The position numbers and the translations under genes were made by a program. Of a stretch of 64,000 nt of DNA, positions 9,244 through 18,837 are shown one piece after another; within the stretch, counting starts at the first letter, position 1, and each line of letters begins with the position of its first letter. The notes beneath the pieces were generated by a model that had not been told where the DNA came from, did no database searches, and saw nothing but the letters and a program-made list of their open reading frames with translations. This stretch comes from JAGDMS01 sp050015455 (GTDB lineage: Bacteria; Desulfobacterota; Binatia; HRBIN30), in contig JBEKBJ010000009.1 in the NCBI GenBank assembly GCA_050015455.1, positions 12,772-76,771 of the forward strand, given 5' to 3'.

Positions 9244-9304
9244 TCAGGAGGGGTTGCAAGCAGCGCCGCTGTTATGAGCTGAGCGCCGATTGGATTGTTA
9301 CCGC

Positions 9305-9853
9305 CTATTCCGCGAACACCGCGGCGGCCACCACGGACGTCCACAGCCCGTCCTTATCACCGATGGCGGACTGCGTGACATTGCGCGTGACAACAATCTC
9401 GGTCGACAAACGCCACACGTCCTTGCGCTCGTCGTAGCTCTTGTTGGCGTCGAACTCGACACCCAGGAGCGTCGCCAGCATGGAGGCGGCGAGGTCTTCG
9501 GCGTAATCGCCCGCCTTGTCGTCGGTCTGCCCGAAGCTGTGGTGCTCGGCCAGATAACCGTACTGCGTGCGGTCCTTGGGGATGGCGACGCCGACCGAGG
9601 CAGCAATCAAACGGTGCGGTTCGTTGGTGGCGTTATCGCTCATGACGACGTAAAGAATCTGGCCGGGTTTGAGCAGCGTCAGGCCTTCCTGCGCGGTGAT
9701 CAACTTGGCGTGAGGCGGGAAAATGCTCGAGACGCGAACGACGTTGAACTGTGCGATCTTGGCGCTGCGCAGGGCCATTTCGAAGCTGGTCAGCTTCTCG
9801 CGATGCTTCCCCACTCCTCGGGTGAGAAAGATCTTCTTGGCCACCATCGACAT
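9305..9853 (-). CDS. pdaD: Pyruvoyl-dependent arginine decarboxylase
   Basis: 182 aa from the ATG at 9853, chosen for GAAGGAGGAG seven bases upstream. Members of this family convert arginine to agmatine using a pyruvoyl group made by self-cleavage. The self-processing site VSSIFPP is present; cleavage is expected between Ser42 and Ser43, the new N-terminal Ser becoming pyruvate. Further family signatures are LKPGQILYVVMSD, NEPHRLIAASVGVAIP, YGYLAEHHSFG and AGDYAEDLAASML. This enzyme type is best known from archaea and Chlamydia and is scattered in bacteria. No speB/agmatinase or other polyamine gene lies beside it, so its role (polyamine supply or acid resistance) is open. The gene is separate from the mutase operon, which ends 114 bp upstream of its start. 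Confidence 0.88.
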   Translation of the reverse strand: MSMVAKKIFLTRGVGKHREKLTSFEMALRSAKIAQFNVVRVSSIFPPHAKLITAQEGLTLLKPGQILYVVMSDNATNEPHRLIAASVGVAIPKDRTQYGYLAEHHSFGQTDDKAGDYAEDLAASMLATLLGVEFDANKSYDERKDVWRLSTEIVVTRNVTQSAIGDKDGLWTSVVAAAVFAE

Positions 9854-9967
9854 CGCTACTCCTCCTTCCCCAAGAGCCACCGAGATTGCGGCGCGTTTAA
9901 CACGATTGCGGCGCGGCTACAACCGCAGCCTCGGTACAGTGGAACTGCCGACACGGGGCGCAGCCCG

Positions 9968-11634
<1,667 letters not shown>

Positions 11635-11638
<4 letters not shown>

Positions 11639-12134
11639 TCGATCACCGCCAGCGCCTGGCCTGCCTCCACCGCTTGCCCCGGCTCGACCAGCACCTCTTT
11701 TACTTCGCCGGTGGCAGGTGACTTCACCTCGTTCTCCATCTTCATCGCTTCGATGACCAGTAGTCCCTGGTCGCGCACGACCACATCGCCGACCTGGATC
11801 AGCACTTCGACGACTTTACCGGGCATCAAGGCGCGCACCTCGTGCCTGCCTTTCTCCTCTTCGGGCTCGCCCAACATGACTAGCCGCCGGCGCTCATCGA
11901 CGATGCGTAACCGGAAGACCTCGCCGGCGATCGACACGGTGTAGTGATCGCCATCGATCCCAACGTCGGCCACTACCGAATGCCCGTCGATGAGCAGCGA
12001 GTACGTGTTGGGTCCGATGCGCCGGCTGTCGACGGTGCGCGGCACGCCGTCGATTTCCACCGTGAAGGCGGAATCGCCTGCCGCGTGCACCTCGATGCGG
12101 TGCGTCTGCTGCTCGAGTTCCGCCAGGTACGCCA

Positions 12135-12135
<1 letters not shown>
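11635..12135 (-). CDS. Biotin carboxyl carrier protein of an acyl-CoA carboxylase
   Basis: 166 aa. The C-terminal biotinyl domain (ALMPGKVVEVLIQVGD ... LLVIEAMKMENEV) has the biotin-accepting Lys132 in the canonical EAMKMEN loop. The N-terminal 90 residues are a beta-rich domain like the linker of alpha chains of propionyl-CoA or methylcrotonyl-CoA carboxylases, here split off as a separate chain. Its start overlaps the stop of the biotin carboxylase gene by one base and its stop overlaps the mutase start by four, so the three genes are translationally coupled. It carries carboxybiotin between the carboxylase and the carboxyltransferase. Confidence 0.9.
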
Positions 12136-13646
<1,511 letters not shown>

Positions 13647-13756
13647 TATCGTGATTCGTGCTCGTGAATCGTGCTCGGAGAGTCCAGCGGTGCTGCGCAC
13701 CGCTGCGGCTGCTCGCTCTGTTCCACGAGCACCACTCACGAACACGACTCACGATC

Positions 13757-15307
13757 TTACAAGGGAATGTTGCCATGCTTCTTGGGCGGGTTCTTGTCGC
13801 GCTTGCTTTCGAGGATCTCGAGGGCGCGAATCAGCTTCGGACGCGTGTCCTCTGGCATGATGATCTCGTCGACGTAGCCCAGCTCGGCGGCCTTGAACGG
13901 GTTGGCAAAGGTGCGGCGATACTCGTCCACCAAGCGTTCTTTTTCGCCCACCGGATCGCCAGCGCGATCGAGCTCGTTGCGGAACACGATGTTGACGGCG
14001 CCGTCGGGCCCCATGACCGCGATCTCGGCGGTCGGATACGCGAAGTTGATGTCGCCGCGGATGTGCTTCGAGGACATGACGTCGTAGGCGCCGCCGTAAG
14101 CTTTGCGCGCGATCACCGTGACCTTGGGGACAGTGGCCTCGCAGTACGCATACAGCAACTTGGCGCCGTGCGTGATGATACCGCCGTACTCCTGTGCCGT
14201 TCCCGGGAGAAAGCCCGGCACGTCGACGAAGGTGACGATCGGGATGTTGAAGCAGTCACAGAAGCGCACGAAGCGCGCCGCCTTCTTGGAGGCATTGATG
14301 TCGAGGCAGCCGGCGAGGAAGGCGGGCTGGTTCGCCACGATCCCGACCGAACGCCCGCCCAAACGTCCGAAACCGATCACGATGTTCTTGCCGTACTCAC
14401 GTTGCACCTCGAAAAAGTGGCGATCGTCGACGACCGCGGTGATGATGTCGCGAATGTCGTAGGGCTTGTTCGGGGTGTCCGGCACTATCGAACGCAGTTT
14501 CTCATCGCGGCGCAACGGATCGTCGTCGGTCGGCACAAACGGTGGATCCTCGAGGTTGTTGCTTGGGATGTAGGAGAACAGTTCGCGCACCATGGCGAGG
14601 CATTCGCGATCGTCACGGCCGGAGAAGTGCGCCACGCCGCTGCGAGTGTTGTGCGTGACCGCGCCACCGAGATCCTCCTTCGTCACCTCCTCGTGAGTCA
14701 CTGCCTTGATGACGTCGGGGCCGGTGATAAACATGTAGCCGATCTTCTCGACCATGAAAATGAAGTCGGTCATGGCCGGCGAGTACACCGCGCCGCCGGC
14801 GCACGGCCCCATGACGACGGAGATCTGCGGGACGACTCCGGATGCCAGCACGTTGCGCAAGAAGATGTCGGCGTAGCCGCCCAGGCTGACGACGCCTTCC
14901 TGAATGCGCGCGCCGCCGGAGTCGTTCAGGCCGATCACCGGCGCGCCCGTCTTCATCGCCAGCTCCATGATCTTACAGACCTTCTCCGCGAAGGCGCCGC
15001 TCAAACTGCCGCCGAACACGGTGAAGTCCTGCGAGAAGACGTACACCAAGCGGCCATCAATGGTGCCGGAGCCGGTGACCACGCCGTCGCCCGGTATCTT
15101 CTTCTTGTCCATGTCGAAATCGGTGCAACGGTGGGTTTTGAACTTGTCGGTCTCCACGAAGGAGCCGGGATCGAGCAGCACATCGATGCGTTCGCGGGCG
15201 CTGAGCTTGCCTGAAGCGTGCTGCCGCTCGATGCGATCGTCACCACCGCCCAGTTCGGCTTCCCGGTGCAGGCGCTCGAGTTGTTCCAGGTTCTCTTTTA
15301 GGCCCAT
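13757..15307 (-). CDS. pccB: Propionyl-CoA carboxylase beta (carboxyltransferase) subunit
   Basis: 516 aa from the ATG at 15307 (MGLKENLEQL); a GTG 18 bases upstream is the alternative. Transfers the carboxyl group from carboxybiotin to propionyl-CoA. Visible signatures are KLSARERIDVLLDPGSF, the oxyanion-hole stretch SGGARIQEGV in the N-domain, MGPCAGGAVYSPAMTDF, and the C-domain VDVPGFLPG, ARKAYGGAYDVMSSK and WPTAEIAVMG-like (YPTAEIAVMG) segments. Length matches PccB (about 510-530). First gene of the four-gene minus-strand operon with the biotin carboxylase 110 bp downstream. Together with the mutase it forms the methylmalonyl-CoA pathway for propionate, odd-chain and branched-chain carbon. 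Confidence 0.92.
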   Translation of the reverse strand: MGLKENLEQLERLHREAELGGGDDRIERQHASGKLSARERIDVLLDPGSFVETDKFKTHRCTDFDMDKKKIPGDGVVTGSGTIDGRLVYVFSQDFTVFGGSLSGAFAEKVCKIMELAMKTGAPVIGLNDSGGARIQEGVVSLGGYADIFLRNVLASGVVPQISVVMGPCAGGAVYSPAMTDFIFMVEKIGYMFITGPDVIKAVTHEEVTKEDLGGAVTHNTRSGVAHFSGRDDRECLAMVRELFSYIPSNNLEDPPFVPTDDDPLRRDEKLRSIVPDTPNKPYDIRDIITAVVDDRHFFEVQREYGKNIVIGFGRLGGRSVGIVANQPAFLAGCLDINASKKAARFVRFCDCFNIPIVTFVDVPGFLPGTAQEYGGIITHGAKLLYAYCEATVPKVTVIARKAYGGAYDVMSSKHIRGDINFAYPTAEIAVMGPDGAVNIVFRNELDRAGDPVGEKERLVDEYRRTFANPFKAAELGYVDEIIMPEDTRPKLIRALEILESKRDKNPPKKHGNIPL

Positions 15308-15523
15308 AAGAAAGCTTGTCCCCACCTGCGGGCCGGGACGCAGCCGTCTTCATATGCGTCCCGCGAAGGGAATTCAAGGATGCGGCTCAGCGCAGTTTGC
15401 CAACTTCGGCTATAGTGGGGCTGCGCATGCTCGGCCCGTTCGCCGCGTAAAATGCGACCGAGGCGCTGGAGGCACCGGCCAGGAATAGTGTATACTACGC
15501 CCCGAGTCCGACGGAGGTGACGG

Positions 15524-16732
15524 TTGTTGGAGGTCGAAAAAAGGCAATACCGCTTCCCTGCGATTTACTTTGAAGCCACGCGGTTGTGCAACCTGCAGTG
15601 TTCCGTGTGCATGTCCGCGAGCAACGACGCGGAGCGCGTGCGCGCCAGTCGCAGGCAGGAATTGAGCTTCGAAGAGATCCGCGATCTGGTGCTCATACCC
15701 GCCAAGCGCCTCGGCGTGCTGGCCATCGGCTGGAGCGGCGGCGAGTTCCTGCTGCGCAAGGATGCCTTCGACCTCTTTCGGCTGACCATCGACCTGGGCT
15801 ACCAGTGCAAGCTGTGCAGCAACGGTGAGCTGCTGACGCGCGATGTCTTGCTGCAGATCAAAGAGGCCACTGGCGGGCGGGTGACCATCGCCCTTGGCCT
15901 GAATTCCATCGATGAACACAACGTCTGGAGCCGCGACGCGGCGCCGGACCGCACGCTGGAAGTGTTGGATCTCTGTGACGAGCTGAAGATCGACCGCCAC
16001 GTCATCATCACCATCGGTAAACACAACGCCGAGAGCTTCGAACGCACGGTGAAATACCTGGTGGATCGCCACATCTCCTACAACCGCTCGCCGCTGGTGG
16101 CCCGCGGGTCGGGCTGCGATGCCTTCATGGAGAAGGCCTTCGATCGAAAGGATCTGGAGGCAAAATTTCACCCGGCGCTGCGCCGGCATGTCAACGGCTA
16201 CGTGAGCTACACGCCGTTCTTTCTCTCGCCGGAGCTGCACACCGAGGTCTCGGGCGGCGTGCGCAACGGTGCCGTGCCGCACAACCCGCCGATAGGCTGC
16301 TGGGTGGGCACGTGGCTGACGTTGAACGCCGAGGGTGACGTCTCGGTGTGCCCGGTGCTGCTCGACGTGCTCTCAGCCGGCAACGTGCGCGAGAAGCCGC
16401 TCGATCGCCTGGTCAACGAAAGCGAGCTTTTCGCCACCATTCTCGACCGCAGCCAGCTCAAGGGGCGCTGCGGCCGCTGCCGCTACCAATACACCTGCGG
16501 CGGATGCCGGGCCATGGCCTACTTCCACACCGGCGATTACATGGCCGACGACCCAACCTGCTTCTTCGACCCGGTCGACAAGACCACGGTCAGCGAGCAC
16601 GAGGAAGAGACCAACCGCTTCTTCAAGAAATACCTGATGATCGCCCGTTACGTCGGGCTGTATCAGCGGCCCGAGCGGAAACCGGCCCACCTATCCGAGC
16701 GTGCGGAGGAGCGCCCCGGCCTCAACTCGTAG
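15524..16732 (+). CDS. Radical SAM/SPASM domain protein
   Basis: 402 aa from the TTG at 15524; GGAGGTGA just upstream and an in-frame TGA inside it leave this as the best start. The radical SAM [4Fe-4S] motif is Cys22-X3-Cys26-X2-Cys29 (RLCNLQCSVC). The barrel continues with GWSGGEFLLRKD. The C-terminal SPASM domain has many Cys residues (GCWVGTWLTLNAEGDVSVCP, then CGRCRYQYTCGGCRAMAY ... CFF), binding auxiliary Fe-S clusters. SPASM enzymes modify peptides or proteins or mature cofactors. No short precursor peptide or partner gene is evident beside it, so the substrate is unknown. It is divergent from the propionyl-CoA carboxylase operon. Confidence 0.85.
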   Translation: MLEVEKRQYRFPAIYFEATRLCNLQCSVCMSASNDAERVRASRRQELSFEEIRDLVLIPAKRLGVLAIGWSGGEFLLRKDAFDLFRLTIDLGYQCKLCSNGELLTRDVLLQIKEATGGRVTIALGLNSIDEHNVWSRDAAPDRTLEVLDLCDELKIDRHVIITIGKHNAESFERTVKYLVDRHISYNRSPLVARGSGCDAFMEKAFDRKDLEAKFHPALRRHVNGYVSYTPFFLSPELHTEVSGGVRNGAVPHNPPIGCWVGTWLTLNAEGDVSVCPVLLDVLSAGNVREKPLDRLVNESELFATILDRSQLKGRCGRCRYQYTCGGCRAMAYFHTGDYMADDPTCFFDPVDKTTVSEHEEETNRFFKKYLMIARYVGLYQRPERKPAHLSERAEERPGLNS

Positions 16733-16837
16733 CGGCGCAGCATGCTGCGCCGCTGGCGTTTGGACGTTATCAGGCTATATTCTGCTGAAGTGCCCAGAAT
16801 ATGGCGACGGAGCCCAATCGTGCGGCGCGACCAAATC

Positions 16838-16940
16838 GCCCAGGGCAGCGCCCTGGGCTGATGGCTGGCGCCCCTTTGCGGCTTGCTTTTCTGGAGCCCT
16901 GAAAGGGCGGAGAGTCATGAGCCCCGGGCAACGCCCGGGG
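16838..16940. repeat. Composite REP-like element of three palindromes
   Basis: Within the 254-bp gap between the radical SAM and UPF0173 genes there are three perfect palindromes. They are GCCCAGGGC/GCCCTGGGC (16838-16858), GCCCT-GAA-AGGGC (16896-16908) and CCCCGGGC/GCCCGGGG (16922-16940). This order (an AGGGC-core hairpin, GCCCTGAAAGGGC, a GGGC-core hairpin) recalls a dispersed intergenic repeat known from many environmental genomes. No coding function. Confidence 0.7.
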
Positions 16941-16986
16941 TGGCCCGGAAATCATTCCCGGCTCTGCCGGAGAAAGGGACATAACC

Positions 16987-17703
16987 ATGAGTGACACCAT
17001 CCTAATTACGTGGCTCGGGCACGCGACCTTCCGCATCCAGAGTGCGAACGGCAAGATGCTGCTGATCGATCCATGGATCCGCGGCAATCCGGCCTGTCCG
17101 GACGCCGAGAAACAGACTGGGCCGCTCGACGCCATGCTCATCACGCACGGCCATTTCGATCACATCAGCGATGCCGTCGAAACCGCACGCGAAGCGAAGC
17201 CACACGCAGTTGTGGCGATTTACGAGACCACGGCCTGGCTCGAGCGCAAAGGCGTCGAGAACTGCGTCGGAATGAACAAGGGCGGCACGGTCGAGGTGGC
17301 GCCCGGCATTTCCGCCACCATGGTCTATGCCGATCATTCGTGCGGCATCTTGGACGACGGCCAGATCATCTACGGCGGCGACCCGTGCGGCTACGTCATC
17401 GAGTTCGAAAACGGGAAACGCGTCTACCACGCCGGCGATACCAACGTCTTCGGCGACATGAAGCTCATCCGCGAGCTCTATCGGCCCGACATTGCCCTGC
17501 TGCCGATCGGCGGGCTCTACACCATGTCGCCACGCGAGGCGGCGCTGGCGGTCAAGCTGCTCGGCGTCAAGCGCGTCATCCCCATGCACCACGGCACCTT
17601 CCCAGCGCTCACCGGCACGCCGGAAGGGCTGCGTGCGGCAACCAAGGGGATTCACGGGTTGAAAATCGTCGACTTGAAACCCGGCGAGTCGACCGAGTTG
17701 TGA
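16987..17703 (+). CDS. UPF0173 family metal-dependent hydrolase (metallo-beta-lactamase fold)
   Basis: 238 aa from the ATG at 16987, preceded by GGAGAAAGGG. The metallo-beta-lactamase fold shows an N-terminal WLGHATF, the zinc motif HGHFDH, AGDTNVFGDM with the bridging Asp, and a C-terminal PMHHGTFPAL His motif. The length (about 230 aa) is that of UPF0173 (UlaG-related) proteins. Substrates of this subfamily are not established. It has no obvious operon partner. Confidence 0.88.
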   Translation: MSDTILITWLGHATFRIQSANGKMLLIDPWIRGNPACPDAEKQTGPLDAMLITHGHFDHISDAVETAREAKPHAVVAIYETTAWLERKGVENCVGMNKGGTVEVAPGISATMVYADHSCGILDDGQIIYGGDPCGYVIEFENGKRVYHAGDTNVFGDMKLIRELYRPDIALLPIGGLYTMSPREAALAVKLLGVKRVIPMHHGTFPALTGTPEGLRAATKGIHGLKIVDLKPGESTEL

Positions 17704-17818
17704 AGACTCTCTCCGCAACGCCGTCCGCTGCTGCTCCCTCCAGATCGAGCGTAAGCATCAAGGCCTTCTCGAAGCTCATCGAACTTCTCCCGGACGGGCA
17801 AGGGACAGGCCTGTCGCG

Positions 17819-18226
17819 CTAGCGGGTATGGTCGGTCAATCGAGCAGTGACCCTCTCCACCCAGTGCCGCAGCAGTGCGGCGTGCTGGGGTAAGCGCCCC
17901 GCGATTTCCTCCGCCAAGTCTTCGTTATAGGTGTGCACGGTCAGGTTGCGATCGTCGGCCATGGCCAGTGCGAGGCGCGTCTCGTCTTCGTCGAGAATCC
18001 CGACCTCCAGCGACGCCCGAGCTACGCCCTTGGGTGAACCGAGATCGAGGCCTTCCACTTCCCGGAGGTAAAGCTGAACCGCCTTCCAGACAGCCTCGAA
18101 AGTGTACTCGAAACGTTGGATCGCTGCATCCCGCTCGACCTTTGACCGCTCCCGTTTGTGCGCCAGCTCATCGAGCGTGGAGAGGACCTCGCGGGCCGTG
18201 GCGACGCGTTGGGTCAATCGTTCCAC
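17819..18226 (-). CDS. HEPN toxin of a HEPN-MNT (HepT/MntA-like) pair
   Basis: 135 aa, GTG start at 18226 inside the end of the partner gene (13-bp overlap). The sequence RDAAIQRFEYTFEAVWKAVQ and the catalytic motif Arg93-X4-His98-X-Tyr100 (RNLTVHTY) match HI0074/HepT-type HEPN proteins. In characterised HepT toxins this RX4HXY motif is the RNase site, and its Tyr is AMPylated by the MNT antitoxin. It is cotranscribed and translationally coupled with the nucleotidyltransferase upstream. Toxicity here is inferred from the motif and the pairing. Confidence 0.85.
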   Translation of the reverse strand: MERLTQRVATAREVLSTLDELAHKRERSKVERDAAIQRFEYTFEAVWKAVQLYLREVEGLDLGSPKGVARASLEVGILDEDETRLALAMADDRNLTVHTYNEDLAEEIAGRLPQHAALLRHWVERVTARLTDHTR

Positions 18227-18528
18227 GGAATGCCCTCAGCCAGAATTCTACGGCGAAACGCCTCACTGACGGTTGAAAGGTCGATGACCTCGACCCGGTA
18301 CGGGATGTCACTCTCTTCCAGCGCCTCACGCAGACGGGCCAGCGTCCCCGGAATCAGCGGGGCCTCCGGTAACACCGCCACGTCGATGTCTGAAGTGCGG
18401 CGCGCGTCGCCGCGCGCGCGTGATCCGAACAGAAACAGCCGGGCGCGTTGCGGCGCAAGAAACTTCACGACGATCCGCCGCGCCGCCTCCACATCGTCGC
18501 GTTCGCCGCCCGTGTGTGCGTAGGCCAC
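18214..18528 (-). CDS. MNT-domain minimal nucleotidyltransferase (MntA-like antitoxin)
   Basis: 104 aa from the GTG at 18528; the frame stays open far upstream into the next locus, but that part has no conserved content. The signature Gly35-Ser36-X10-Asp47-X-Asp49 (GSRARGDARRTSDID) is the exact GSX10DXD active site of MNT-type AMPylating antitoxins. Family members neutralise their HEPN partner by adding AMP to its active-site Tyr. The gene precedes and overlaps the HEPN gene, the reverse of the order in the best-studied hepT-mntA operon. Confidence 0.85.
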   Translation of the reverse strand: MAYAHTGGERDDVEAARRIVVKFLAPQRARLFLFGSRARGDARRTSDIDVAVLPEAPLIPGTLARLREALEESDIPYRVEVIDLSTVSEAFRRRILAEGIPWND

Positions 18529-18571
18529 AGCGGCAGTATTAGTCCTGACCACACAGCCGGTCAACGGCTGC

Positions 18572-18837
18572 CGCGCGCCCCGTGCCGCGGCGCTAGAGTT
18601 CCTGGCTTTTACCTTGTCAATGGCATAGAAGGGTGTCCTCGTTTCCAACGGCCCGAACGGCCATGACCTGCGAACCACGGTGGAGACGCCGCCATTCGAC
18701 CACACGGAAGAGTCGACGGTCCCGGCGTCGCTTCCCAGGGTCGCGCTGTTGCGATGGGAGGAGGAACGATGACGCACACGCGTAGGTGTCTGACGGGCGA
18801 AGAGAGTAACCCCGGAAGGTGGCGGGTGGCACTCGCA
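18572..18837 (+). repeat. Duplicated leader cassette, copy A (5' UTR plus signal-peptide start)
   Basis: About 265 bp that recur with roughly 90% identity at 25052-25303. The shared block begins with CGCGCCCCGTGCCGCGGCG and contains CTGGCTTTTACCTTGTCAA and CCATGACCTGCGAACCACGG. It runs through the ribosome-binding site and the first about 22 codons (MTHTRRCLTGEES..PGRWRVAL) of the following gene. Similarity stops abruptly where the signal-peptide core begins. Only the leader is shared; the downstream proteins differ. Confidence 0.85.
18714..18764 (+). promoter_or_regulatory. Candidate structured RNA leader overlapping the ribosome-binding site (copy A)
   Basis: Hairpin 1 is CGACG/CGTCG (18714-18730) with a 7-nt loop. 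Hairpin 2 is TCCCA-(GGG bulge)-TCGCG-CTGT-TGCGA-TGGGA (18733-18759), whose 3' arm runs into GGGAGGAGG, the Shine-Dalgarno of the ATG at 18769. In copy B the weak G-U pair of hairpin 2 is an A-U pair, so pairing is kept despite a base change. This suggests translational control by folding; the ligand, if any, is unknown. Confidence 0.5.

Noticed and set aside
18572..18768. c-di-GMP-I or similar riboswitch
   Set aside because: The characteristic core segments are not present; only simple hairpins near the ribosome-binding site are supported.
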